Assembly: GCF_017744675.1 (NCBI RefSeq)
Contig: NZ_JAGIAV010000003.1
Coordinates: 62,001 to 126,000 of the forward strand
Reading direction: 5' to 3'
DNA: 64,000 bases
DNA from: Flavobacterium sp.
Lineage (GTDB): Bacteria; Bacteroidota; Bacteroidia; Flavobacteriales; Flavobacteriaceae
Numbering within the stretch: position 1 is the first letter of the stretch; every line of letters begins with the position of its first letter. Below, piece after piece: positions 44,292 through 53,024 of the stretch. A program made the position numbers and the translations under genes. The notes beneath the pieces were generated by a model. The model had not been told where the DNA came from. It saw only the letters and a program-made list of their open reading frames with translations, and did not search any database.

Positions 44292-47200
44292 ATGACAAAA
44301 CTAAAACTCTTTTTTTCGGCTTTAATGCTCCTTACCGCAGGAAGTATTTTTGCCCAGATTACAACTTCATCTTTGTCTGCAAAAGTCAATGATGGAACAG
44401 CTGCAGTTATAGATGCGGAAGTTACCCTAACACATCTGCCTACAAATGCAGTTTATAAAGGCAAAACAGACAAACAAGGTCGTTTTAGCTTCGAAAACTT
44501 AAATGCTGGTGGTCCGTACGAATTAGAAATAAAAAGCAACGACACCAAAGATTACTCTAATGCTCAAATTTATTTAAATCTTGGTGAAAATGATCTGCCA
44601 ACAATTGTAGTTGGAAAAGCAGATAATAATGTTTTGGAAGAAGTAGTAATTACAAGTTCTAAACCTTCCTCTAAAAACAATGGCACAAGTATTAATGAAA
44701 AACAAGTAAACGCGCTTCCTTTAATCAATAGAGGAATTCAGGATGTTACCAAGCTTGTTCCTCAAAGCTCAAACAACTCTTTTGCCGGAACCAATTTCAG
44801 ATACAACAACGTTACCATTGACGGTTCTATCAATAATGATGCAATCGGATTTAGTCCGTCTTTAGGAGGACAATCTGGAACTTCTGGAATGCCAGGAAGC
44901 AGTACACGCTCTAATTCTATCAGTTTAGATGCGATTCAAGATATTCAGGTTTACATTGCTCCTTACGATATTAAATTAGGAAACTTTTTAGGAGGAAGTG
45001 TAAATGCCGTGACAAGAAGCGGTACAAATACAGTGAGCGGATCTATTTACAGCTACGGAAGAAGTGCCGCGATCACAGGGCCCAACAATGCTGGCGACGG
45101 TTCTAAAATGCCAAGTTCGTTTGGCGATTACCAAGTAGGCTTTAGATTAGGATTGCCCATTATTAAAGATAAACTGTTCTTCTTTACTAATATGGAATAT
45201 GCAGAAAGAACAGATCCTGTTTTTTACAATGCAGGCTCAACAGATGCTAACGGAAAACTGACTTCTTTAGTAGATAATCCAACGGCAGAACAGATTTCGC
45301 AATTCGTGAAATCAAACTACGGATTTGATCCAGGAACTTACGGTTCTTACAATAACTTTTCTAAAAGCCAAAAATTCTTCAATAAGATTGATTGGAAGAT
45401 CAACGAGAAAAACTCGCTTTCGTTACGAAACAATACAGTAGTTTCTCAAGCCACAAACTTAGAGCGCGATGCTGCAAACTTCAGATTTGCAAGTATGGAT
45501 TTTACACAGAAAAACCAAGCGATCAGTACAGTTTTAGAATTAAAGACACATTTTAATAGCCAGTGGTCAAACTCCTTTATTGCAAGCTATTCTGCTATAA
45601 AAGATTATCGCGATCCGAAATCAAACAATATCATGTTTCCTCAAACAGAAATTGGTTACAATGGAGGAACTATTTTCTTAGGAAACGATCGTGAAGCAAC
45701 TGTTTTCAACATGAAGCAAAACACTGCTGAGATTACAGACAACCTTACTTATAAAACAGGAAACCATACTTTATTATTTGGTACACACAATGAATTTTAC
45801 GACATCAACTATGGTTTTGTAAATGCACTTAACGGAAGAGTTTCGTACAAATCTCTTGCAGATTTCTACAATAAACTTCCTACTCGTGTTCGCGGAACGT
45901 ATCCTTTTGATGGTTCTACTAGAGACGAAATCTTCAATAATCCGTATGCTAAATTCAAAATAAACATGTATAGCGCTTACGTTCAAGACGAAATTAGAGT
46001 TGGAGATAAACTGAAAGTTGTTCCTGGTGTTCGTGTAGATTATACCGACTTGCCTAATAAACCAAAATTAAGCCAACAGGTGCAAAACTCTCCTGCAGAT
46101 CCAAACTACGGTACAACATATACCTATACTCCGTTAAACCAAATTAAAAACAACTTCTTTAGTTCGGCATTGGTTTCTCCAAGAATTGGATTTACTTACA
46201 ATGTAGACGAAGATAAAACATTTGTAATTAGAGGTGGATCGGGAGTATTTACAGGAAGAATTCCATTTGCTTGGTTAGGTTATGCCTATTACAATGATGG
46301 TGTTGGATACGGAAGTTATGATAAAAACAATCTAACTGCTGCTCAGGTTGCGGCTGCTGGAGATCCTTTAGCTCCAGGAGGTCTAAACGGTTATCATGAT
46401 GCTACTCCAAAAGTGCAGGCCGATTTAATTGACAATAAATTTAAAATGCCAGCTGTTTTAAGAAACTCATTGGCTTTTGACAAAACAGTTGACGGATACA
46501 AATTTACAGTTGAAGGCATGTACACAAAAGTAATTCGTGATTTAGAATTCCAACAAGTAAATAAAACAGATAATCCTACTTATTTCTCTTACGATACTAA
46601 ACACGAAATGCCAATTTATGCTACCAACATAAATCCAGCTTTTTCTAATGCTTATTTGTTATCAAACACCAATAAAGGATACCGTTACAGCATTACAGAA
46701 ATGATTTCTAAAACTTACGATTTTGGTTTCAACTTTATGGTGGCTTATACGTATGGAGATTCTCGCGATATCACAAACGGAATTCGTAACTCTATGGAAA
46801 GTAACTTCCAGATGAACCAATCTTTGACTCCAAATAACCCGCAATTAGCAACTTCAAACTTTAACATCAAACATAGAATTGTTTCTAATGTTGGTTATGG
46901 CGTAAAACTTGCTCCAAATAATACGTTATCTGCAAATGTGTACTTTAATGCTCAATCTGGAAATCCTTTTTCATGGGGATTTGTTAACTCAACTATTGCA
47001 GGAACTGGACAAGCGGCAGGTTTAGCTTACATCTTTAAAGATGCAGCAGAAGCAGCTAAATATATTGGAGTAAATGCAGCAGGAGTTCCATCTGCAACAG
47101 CAGCACAGCAAGTAGCAGATTACGAAGCTTTCATTAACGGAAATGATTATTTAAAAAGCCGTAGAGGAACTTTCACACAAAGAAATGGAGATACTACTCC

Positions 47201-47507
47201 TTGGAACATTCAAGCCGATTTAAAATTAATGGACGAAATTAAGGTTGCTAAAGTGGGAACTTTTCAAGTTTCTTTCAGCATGGCTAATATCGGAAACCTT
47301 ATCAACAAAGATTGGGGAAGAAGTTATTTCGTTCCAAACACTTACAATTCAACAGCAAGTCTTGGTTTAACAAAATCAGGAAACTTAGGTGGAGTGGCAA
47401 CAGGCGACCCTACTTATACTTTCCAAAAACCAACTTCTGCACCTTATACTGTAGATCAATTAGCTTCAAGATTCCAAGGACAGCTTGGCTTGAGATACTC
47501 GTTCTAA
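44292..47507 (+). CDS. Oar-like TonB-dependent receptor
   Basis: 1071 residues from the ATG at 44292 (MTKLKLFFSALMLL, signal peptide to about 22); a TTG nine codons earlier is rejected. A carboxypeptidase-regulatory domain (about 25-105) is followed by a plug (VNALPLINRGIQDVTKLVPQ; VYIAPYDIKLGNFLGGSVNA) and a very long barrel ending in the aromatic residue of GQLGLRYSF. The length and plug resemble Oar of Myxococcus, an outer-membrane receptor. It probably transports or senses a peptide or protein signal, but the ligand is unknown. The upstream array suggests control by the preceding two-component system. Confidence 0.9.
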   Translation: MTKLKLFFSALMLLTAGSIFAQITTSSLSAKVNDGTAAVIDAEVTLTHLPTNAVYKGKTDKQGRFSFENLNAGGPYELEIKSNDTKDYSNAQIYLNLGENDLPTIVVGKADNNVLEEVVITSSKPSSKNNGTSINEKQVNALPLINRGIQDVTKLVPQSSNNSFAGTNFRYNNVTIDGSINNDAIGFSPSLGGQSGTSGMPGSSTRSNSISLDAIQDIQVYIAPYDIKLGNFLGGSVNAVTRSGTNTVSGSIYSYGRSAAITGPNNAGDGSKMPSSFGDYQVGFRLGLPIIKDKLFFFTNMEYAERTDPVFYNAGSTDANGKLTSLVDNPTAEQISQFVKSNYGFDPGTYGSYNNFSKSQKFFNKIDWKINEKNSLSLRNNTVVSQATNLERDAANFRFASMDFTQKNQAISTVLELKTHFNSQWSNSFIASYSAIKDYRDPKSNNIMFPQTEIGYNGGTIFLGNDREATVFNMKQNTAEITDNLTYKTGNHTLLFGTHNEFYDINYGFVNALNGRVSYKSLADFYNKLPTRVRGTYPFDGSTRDEIFNNPYAKFKINMYSAYVQDEIRVGDKLKVVPGVRVDYTDLPNKPKLSQQVQNSPADPNYGTTYTYTPLNQIKNNFFSSALVSPRIGFTYNVDEDKTFVIRGGSGVFTGRIPFAWLGYAYYNDGVGYGSYDKNNLTAAQVAAAGDPLAPGGLNGYHDATPKVQADLIDNKFKMPAVLRNSLAFDKTVDGYKFTVEGMYTKVIRDLEFQQVNKTDNPTYFSYDTKHEMPIYATNINPAFSNAYLLSNTNKGYRYSITEMISKTYDFGFNFMVAYTYGDSRDITNGIRNSMESNFQMNQSLTPNNPQLATSNFNIKHRIVSNVGYGVKLAPNNTLSANVYFNAQSGNPFSWGFVNSTIAGTGQAAGLAYIFKDAAEAAKYIGVNAAGVPSATAAQQVADYEAFINGNDYLKSRRGTFTQRNGDTTPWNIQADLKLMDEIKVAKVGTFQVSFSMANIGNLINKDWGRSYFVPNTYNSTASLGLTKSGNLGGVATGDPTYTFQKPTSAPYTVDQLASRFQGQLGLRYSF

Positions 47508-47533
47508 AAATTGTGTTTTTTTTATTTTTGATT

Positions 47534-47567
47534 ATCTCCCCGTTTCTACTTTAGGAAACTGGGAGAT
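47534..47567 (+). terminator. Terminator after the Oar-like receptor
   Basis: ATCTCCC and GTTTC (47534-47546) pair with GAAAC and GGGAGAT (47555-47567), with a small bulge, followed by TTTTTCTTTTT. Confidence 0.85.
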
Positions 47568-47672
47568 TTTTCTTTTTATTTAGTGCAATAAGTTTCAAAA
47601 TAATAGCATTCTTAAGCATTAATCTTTTTTGTATTTTTAATCCTTTATAAGTTTTCAAGTATTTGATTTAAA

Positions 47673-48746
47673 ATGCGAAAAGAAAAAACAATCCAAATTT
47701 TATTCTTGCTAATCATTATCGGTTCTTCAATTCCGACTTGTTTCGCGCAATACAAGATTTCAGGATACATTGATGCCGAACAGAAAAACAAAACTGTTTA
47801 TTTAAGTTTGCTGAAGTACGATGAAGAAACCATGATTACCGAAAATCAGATTCTTTTTTCGACCCAAACAGACAGTTCTGGGTATTTTGAATTTAAAGGA
47901 CAACTCTTATCTGAAAAGGACAAACTTTATCGCATTCACTCGAACATAAACAATATCAAAGGTCTGCAATTGGTCACGGATAATGAGAAAAGCAATTACC
48001 ATAATTTTATTTTCTCCAACAACGATACAATTTCCTTTTCTAAATCTGGAAGCAATTGGTTTGGCAAATCAACCAACAGCAATCTGACTGATAAAGAATG
48101 GAAAAAACTAAAATCGTTTGAAGAACAATTAGAAAAAAATAAGAGTCAAATAAAAAACAAAGAAGCACAGCAGCAGGCCGTAAATGATTTTGCTGAAAAA
48201 GTGAAATCGTATAGCGAAAAGAATATTAAGAACCCGTTATTGAAACTTTTAGCGTTCTCAGACATCAAGAAAAGCGATTTTGATATTAAAACCGATTTTG
48301 AAAAGGATTTGGATTATTACGATGCCATTTCAAATTCGCTAAAAGATTATTACGGCGAAACCTCCTATTTTTTACAATACCAAGACGAAATTTCAAAAAT
48401 ATCCAATGTTATTTTACAGCAAAAATATGCCTTTCATAAAAAGCTAAATTATTTTCTGGGTTTTCTCCTTTTGGCTTTGGCTTTAATTTCAATTTTTCAA
48501 TTTAAAAAACTGAAATCGCTTCAACCTAAAGCTAATCCGCAAGAACTTTCCAATTTAACTCTAACCAATCAGGAAGAGAAAATCACCAAACTGATTTTAG
48601 CAGAGAAATCAAATAAAGAAATTGCCAGCGAACTTTTTATTTCGCTAAGCACGGTAAAAACGCATATCCGAAATCTTTATGCTAAACTGGATGTCGCAAA
48701 CCGACACGAATTGGTTGAGAAATTAAAAAATCATCCTTGGAATTAG
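47673..48746 (+). CDS. Membrane-spanning LuxR-type one-component regulator
   Basis: 357 residues with an unusual order. A signal-anchor or signal peptide at 1-26 leads to a DUF4369-like beta domain (KISGYIDAEQKNKTVYLSL to about 115), a helical stretch (about 120-240), one membrane helix (about 254-273, YFLGFLLLALALISIF) and a C-terminal LuxR helix-turn-helix (LTNQEEKITKLILAEKSNKE and STVKTHIRNLYAKL). It likely senses outside the cytoplasm and binds DNA while membrane-tethered. No kinase partner is adjacent. The gene lies 82 bases ahead of a zincin-like gene in the same direction. Confidence 0.82.
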   Translation: MRKEKTIQILFLLIIIGSSIPTCFAQYKISGYIDAEQKNKTVYLSLLKYDEETMITENQILFSTQTDSSGYFEFKGQLLSEKDKLYRIHSNINNIKGLQLVTDNEKSNYHNFIFSNNDTISFSKSGSNWFGKSTNSNLTDKEWKKLKSFEEQLEKNKSQIKNKEAQQQAVNDFAEKVKSYSEKNIKNPLLKLLAFSDIKKSDFDIKTDFEKDLDYYDAISNSLKDYYGETSYFLQYQDEISKISNVILQQKYAFHKKLNYFLGFLLLALALISIFQFKKLKSLQPKANPQELSNLTLTNQEEKITKLILAEKSNKEIASELFISLSTVKTHIRNLYAKLDVANRHELVEKLKNHPWN

Positions 48747-48828
48747 TCCCAATTTCAGCCTCTTTATAGCTGATTTTCAAGAATCCCCATTCTAATTTTG
48801 TTTCCGAAATCTTAAACATCAATCGGAA

Positions 48829-50178
48829 ATGAAAAAGAAATTTTTATTGCTCCTCTTTACCACTATTCTGCAATTTGCCTTTGCACAAGAAACAGAAAAG
48901 TCATTAAAAAACAGGCAGAACATTCAATCTAAACTTTTAGAAGCCAAAGCTCTTTTAGAAAAAGACAACGGAAAACTTTGGGGAAAACCAATCTGGAACG
49001 ACAGCATTATTGTAATGGATTTTGATAATGCTATTTATAGTTTTATAAAATTACCCAACAGCAAAACGGAAAACGATACTTTGCATTACAAAACAATGGA
49101 GCCTAATTCATTGGTATTTGTAAATACTACACAAAAGTATGAAGGTGGAGAATATGCAACGGTTTTGAACAATTATCTCGACGATAAGAGTGCTACTGTA
49201 ATTCATGAATTATTTCATCTGCTGCAAATGAAATCCAGAAAATTGAAAGGAAATCCGATTGAATATCTGGATGAAACCAACGCTCGTATTTTATTGCGAT
49301 TGGAATATCAAGCTTTAAAAAATGCTCTAAAATCGATTGGTGAAAAAAGAAAAACAGACGAAGTAAAAAGTTATCTGAAAGACGCAATAACTTTTAGAAA
49401 AGAAAGGCAAAAACAATACGCAAAATATCTCAACGATGAACTTGAAATTGAAACTTTAGAAGGCTTAGCCAATTATACCGGTTTTGCGCTGTCTTCTTAT
49501 GAGAATAAATACGAAAAAGCTATAGAAGAAATTAACCAAAGAGAAGAAGCCAAAACTTATACGAGACCTTTCCCTTATGCCACTGGCCCAGCCTACGGAT
49601 TGCTATTTGACTACTTAAATATATCTTGGAGAAAAGGTTTAGATAAAACATATAATTTCGCTAAAATATATGAAGTTATGATTTTAAAATCAAAATTAAC
49701 TATTAGTAAAAACAGCTTAAAATCGGCCAAATCTAGAAACAATTTCAATGAAATAAATAAGCAAGAAATGGAGCGAGAATCAGAACAAAAGAAACTAATT
49801 TCCTATTACACCGATTTGTTCCTCAACAAATCCACTTTAAAAGTCGCACTTGCCGATATTGAGCACTATGGCCGAACTTTCAATATGAACGGAACTTTGA
49901 CTTTAAACAATAAAGGAATTATTTATTCGAGTATTAAAGGACGAGACAAATCAGGAAAAAACTTTGGCAATTTTGCGACAGTTGAAGGAAAAAACCAATT
50001 GGGCAAAGCTGGGATTTTAAGTTTCGATAAAGACGGAAAAACTTATTTTGTATTTCCGCTTCCAACCAAAATTGAAGGCAAAAAAATTACAAGCGAATTT
50101 TACGAAATAGAATTAAATCCAGATTGGAAAGTTGTAAAACAAAACGATGGAAATATGGAAATTGTAAAAGAGCTTTAA
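48829..50178 (+). CDS. Putative secreted zinc metallopeptidase
   Basis: 449 residues with a signal peptide (MKKKFLLLLFTTILQFAFAQ). The zinc motif HELFH lies at residues 126-130 (SATVIHELFHLLQMKS), and a candidate third ligand is Glu in LDETNARILLRLEYQA downstream, giving a gluzincin-like pattern. The C-terminal part is beta-rich. The exact family is not recognised. It is in the same direction as the LuxR-type membrane regulator upstream, which may control it. It ends at a terminator shared with the convergent mscS-like gene. Confidence 0.75.
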   Translation: MKKKFLLLLFTTILQFAFAQETEKSLKNRQNIQSKLLEAKALLEKDNGKLWGKPIWNDSIIVMDFDNAIYSFIKLPNSKTENDTLHYKTMEPNSLVFVNTTQKYEGGEYATVLNNYLDDKSATVIHELFHLLQMKSRKLKGNPIEYLDETNARILLRLEYQALKNALKSIGEKRKTDEVKSYLKDAITFRKERQKQYAKYLNDELEIETLEGLANYTGFALSSYENKYEKAIEEINQREEAKTYTRPFPYATGPAYGLLFDYLNISWRKGLDKTYNFAKIYEVMILKSKLTISKNSLKSAKSRNNFNEINKQEMERESEQKKLISYYTDLFLNKSTLKVALADIEHYGRTFNMNGTLTLNNKGIIYSSIKGRDKSGKNFGNFATVEGKNQLGKAGILSFDKDGKTYFVFPLPTKIEGKKITSEFYEIELNPDWKVVKQNDGNMEIVKEL

Positions 50179-50185
50179 AACAAAA

Positions 50186-50213
50186 TCAGCCCATTGAAAA
50201 AACAATGGGCTGA
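50186..50213. terminator. Bidirectional terminator between convergent genes
   Basis: TCAGCCCATTG (50186-50196) and its exact complement (50203-50213) enclose a six-base loop of A residues, with A/T-rich flanks, between the convergent metallopeptidase and MscS-like genes. Confidence 0.75.
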
Positions 50214-50249
50214 AATTTGGTTATATATTTCATCAAAGGATTCTTAAAT

Positions 50250-52034
50250 TTAGAACATCGTATTTTCTTCATCAGGATTAAAACTGCCTTTAGGTGGATA
50301 TTCAATACTGTCTTTAAGTTCTTCTACTCGTTTTGGATCAAACTTAGGCAATTGCAATTCGTTATTTTCTTTCCATTTCTTAACTGTTTTAGCAGCTTCT
50401 TTAGCTTTTTCGTCAGAAATTGGAGTATCTCTAGTCATATAAAGCGTTTGCGAAGGATAAGCCAGAGAAGTTCCGCTTTTTTCTATAATGTCCAACATTC
50501 GCAACAAAAGGTCTTCTTGCACTTCTTGTGAGGTTTCAAAATTTATTGCTTCGATATAAGCGGTAATTTCTACTTTTAAAGCATCGGCCGTAATACCTGT
50601 AAAACGAACTATTGGAGGTGTATTTAAAACGGCAGGATGTGCAAACAGCAACGATTTTATTTCTACAAGCAAATAACGCAATTGATCTGGAGTGGTTTCC
50701 ATTCTAAAACCCAAAATCGGATTGAATATAAAACGGTCGCGATGTGCATAATTTTCTATTTTACTGGCAGACAATTGGCCATTCGGAATTGTAACAATAC
50801 TGCGCGCTGGAGTTCGAAGCGTTGTAGAACGCATCCCGATAGATTCTACAGTTCCTTTGATATCATCTACACGGCAATAATCGCCAACACGTAAGGGCTG
50901 ATCGGCGATAAGACTAACGCTTCCCACAAAATTTTCGATTGTTTTTTGAGCTCCAAGCGCCAACGCAATCCCTCCTATTCCTAGTGCGGCAAGTCCAGCA
51001 GTAACATCTACTCCTATAATTCCTAAAATGGCAATAATTCCGATTACGACGATGGCCGCTTTCATGGTACGGCTTAAAAACAATACGGCAGATACAGCAG
51101 AAGCGCGCCCACGATTGTTCATTCTGCTTCTGGTAAACATACTTACAAAATCGGTCATTCGCCAAAGCAGAATTAAAAAAGCTAAAACTCCAATTGTAAT
51201 GATTATAATGCTAAACCTCTGACGGACAATTATAGAAATTCCCATTCGCTGGGTAGAAGCCACAAATAAAATAACGGTGAGATACATTTGAATAGGAAGC
51301 GTAAAAGCGTCTATAACGGCATTGCCCTTCTCACTATCAGCCTTTTTCCATATTTTTTGAAGCAGAAATATAAAAACAAAAATCAATAATCTGGAAAGCA
51401 AGTAAGTAACAACCGCCATTATAACTACTACTCCCCAATGTCCAATAGGAACATTTCCTAGTTTTCTTTCTTTTAAGGCTTTTGGCAAGACTCTGTCTAA
51501 AAAAGTTTGATCACCGCTAACATCTGCTGATAAAATTGCTTCTATGGTTTCTGCAGAAAAAAGCCATAAAGCAGGCTCGCTATCATCTGACTGGTTTTCT
51601 AGATAAAGCTGTATATTTATTTTATCTGTAGATATATTTCCAACCAAATCTACTCCAGTTGCCAGATTATCGTCTATACGCCCTAACTCTTTATTGCTAA
51701 GAATGGATGATGGCGAAAAACTTCCCCCCTGATCCAAAAGCTGCTGAAATGTCTTAGCAATTTGTATTCTTTCGGATGTTTTACGATACGAGCGTTTACT
51801 TAGCATAAAATACTGACTAGCACGAAGATAATTCTGATCGCCAATTGCTTTTATAAAACCGTTGACAGTTCCCTGCGGAGTCCTTCTTCCTAATGAATCA
51901 TCAGGAGTTTTTACAGGCTCTTCGGTGGGAGTTTTTGCCGCACCTAAAAGCTGAGCTTGCATCTTACAAGGTGCTATCATTAATACTGCCATAAACAGTA
52001 AAAAAGACAATAAACGTTTAGTACCTAAAATCAT
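50250..52034 (-). CDS. Mechanosensitive ion channel (MscS family, large form)
   Basis: 594 residues. A signal peptide (to about 28), a periplasmic N-terminal region of about 160 residues, and then several membrane helices precede the MscS core. The pore helix is seen as LAALGIGGIALALGAQKTIE followed by NFVGSVSLIADQPLRVGDYC. The beta domain has ARSIVTIPNGQLSASKIENY. The C terminus is charged. It should open on membrane tension to relieve osmotic shock. The ilvN-like gene lies 78 bases upstream in the same direction, so transcripts escaping its attenuators may extend here. Confidence 0.9.
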   Translation of the reverse strand: MILGTKRLLSFLLFMAVLMIAPCKMQAQLLGAAKTPTEEPVKTPDDSLGRRTPQGTVNGFIKAIGDQNYLRASQYFMLSKRSYRKTSERIQIAKTFQQLLDQGGSFSPSSILSNKELGRIDDNLATGVDLVGNISTDKINIQLYLENQSDDSEPALWLFSAETIEAILSADVSGDQTFLDRVLPKALKERKLGNVPIGHWGVVVIMAVVTYLLSRLLIFVFIFLLQKIWKKADSEKGNAVIDAFTLPIQMYLTVILFVASTQRMGISIIVRQRFSIIIITIGVLAFLILLWRMTDFVSMFTRSRMNNRGRASAVSAVLFLSRTMKAAIVVIGIIAILGIIGVDVTAGLAALGIGGIALALGAQKTIENFVGSVSLIADQPLRVGDYCRVDDIKGTVESIGMRSTTLRTPARSIVTIPNGQLSASKIENYAHRDRFIFNPILGFRMETTPDQLRYLLVEIKSLLFAHPAVLNTPPIVRFTGITADALKVEITAYIEAINFETSQEVQEDLLLRMLDIIEKSGTSLAYPSQTLYMTRDTPISDEKAKEAAKTVKKWKENNELQLPKFDPKRVEELKDSIEYPPKGSFNPDEENTMF

Positions 52035-52112
52035 ACTTTTTTGCTTTAGTAACTTAGACTATTAAAAATAAGAAATATAGAAGAAATAGCACTTGCTTCT
52101 TATCAGATTTTT

Positions 52113-52619
52113 TTAATTCTCTGCACAGAAACCTTCAGGAGATTGCATCAGCGCAATTCTAGAGCTTTTTACATATTCAATCAATCCGAAATTGTTTAAT
52201 TTTTCCGTCAAACTTATTATTTCTTCATCTGTTCCTGTAGCTTCCAAGATGGTATATTCTTTTTGAATTTCTGAAATTTTGATGCTGTTTTCTTGAAGCA
52301 AACTTTCTATTGTCGTATTAGCCATAAACACAACTGTTGGAATTTTAAATAATGCTACCTCTCTGGAAACAATTTGCTCCTTAGTAGAATAAAAGCATTT
52401 ATAAACTTCAATAATTTTCTCAATCTGTGCACTTAAATTGGTAACTGTGTCAAGCGTTTCATTTACTACAATGGTATGCCTGTACATATTTTCAATTTCG
52501 CAAAGAGACATATTAAGACTCAAAATAGCTACTTGTTTTCTTATAAACATCGAGCTTAGTTTATTGATTAATCTTAATTGATCTTCAGAATAGATGGTAA
52601 GGGTAAATTCGTTTTTCAT
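52113..52619 (-). CDS. IlvN-like ACT-domain protein (acetolactate synthase small subunit type), orphan
   Basis: 168 residues, normal length for the regulatory subunit of acetohydroxyacid synthase. The N-terminal ACT domain reads FTLTIYSEDQLRLINKLSSM and IENMYRHTIVVNET; the C-terminal domain has FKIPTVVFMANTT and ends with NFGLIEYVKSSRIALM. It should bind branched-chain amino acids and regulate IlvB/IlvG, but no large-subunit gene is next to it. It may be a divergent extra copy that swaps into the enzyme. The upstream tandem Ile-rich leaders with terminators strongly support an isoleucine-pathway role. Confidence 0.82.
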   Translation of the reverse strand: MKNEFTLTIYSEDQLRLINKLSSMFIRKQVAILSLNMSLCEIENMYRHTIVVNETLDTVTNLSAQIEKIIEVYKCFYSTKEQIVSREVALFKIPTVVFMANTTIESLLQENSIKISEIQKEYTILEATGTDEEIISLTEKLNNFGLIEYVKSSRIALMQSPEGFCAEN

Positions 52620-52657
52620 TGTTTGATTTTATAGGGTACTTTTTTTTAAGAGAGGAA

Positions 52658-52696
52658 ATAAAAAAAGCCTTTCACATTTGGGCTGAGAAAGGCTTT
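52658..52696 (-). terminator. Attenuator terminator 2, before the ilvN-like gene
   Basis: AAAGCCTTTC (52664-52673) pairs exactly with GAAAGGCTTT (52687-52696), and a T run follows on the minus strand. It lies between leader peptide 2 and the ilvN-like start, 39 bases before that ATG. Confidence 0.85.
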
Positions 52697-52724
52697 GTTG
52701 AATAGACAATAGAATCCTGACTCG

Positions 52725-52784
52725 TCATGTGATACGAATAATGATAATAGAAATAATAATGCTATTCTGAACTGAATTTTTCAT
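52725..52784 (-). CDS. Leader peptide 2, isoleucine-rich
   Basis: The minus strand encodes the 19-residue MKNSVQNSIIISIIIIRIT followed by TGA. Eight of 19 residues are Ile, including a run of four and a run of three, with ATT and ATC codons only. A terminator hairpin follows 28 bases later. This is the layout of an amino-acid attenuation leader, where stalling on Ile codons would favour an antiterminator. It is too short for standard gene calling, but the Ile bias at this place is far beyond chance. Confidence 0.75.
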   Translation of the reverse strand: MKNSVQNSIIISIIIIRIT

Positions 52785-52795
52785 AACTGATATAA

Positions 52796-52826
52796 ACAAA
52801 AAAACCTCCCGTTGCGGGGAGGTTTT
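52796..52826 (-). terminator. Attenuator terminator 1, between the two leader peptides
   Basis: AAAACCTCCC (52801-52810) pairs with GGGAGGTTTT (52817-52826). On the minus strand the strong GC stem is followed by a T run. It lies after leader peptide 1 and before leader peptide 2. Confidence 0.85.
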
Positions 52827-52871
52827 CTAAATTGTATTTTTTTTACTTATTTATATAACATCCCTTCACCA

Positions 52872-52925
52872 CTATCGAATGATAATCATGATAATAATAG
52901 CAGCGATGTTAATTGTATTTCTCAT
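52872..52925 (-). CDS. Leader peptide 1, isoleucine-rich
   Basis: The minus strand encodes the 17-residue MRNTINIAAIIIMIIIR followed by TAG. Eight of 17 residues are Ile, with the two triplets separated by Met. A well-matched promoter lies 18 bases upstream and a strong terminator 46 bases downstream. Together with leader peptide 2 it forms a tandem pair of similar leader-terminator units ahead of the ilvN-like gene. Confidence 0.75.
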   Translation of the reverse strand: MRNTINIAAIIIMIIIR

Positions 52926-52942
52926 TTGTTGGATTGGATGCG

Positions 52943-52972
52943 CAAATATATTGATATTTTTTAAACTGCAAA
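52943..52972 (-). promoter_or_regulatory. Promoter of the ilvN-like leader transcript
   Basis: On the minus strand TTTG (52969-52972) and TATATTTG (52943-52950) are spaced by 18 bases, matching the Bacteroidota promoter consensus. The start would fall close to leader peptide 1. Confidence 0.6.
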
Positions 52973-53024
52973 CAATAAACAAAAAATCCATCTCTATTGC
53001 GACAGATTTCTTTGTTTTTAAATT

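Noticed and set aside
50217..50531. 104-residue ORF opposite the mscS-like gene
   Set aside because: It is a phenylalanine-rich shadow of the opposite coding strand and overlaps the shared terminator region.
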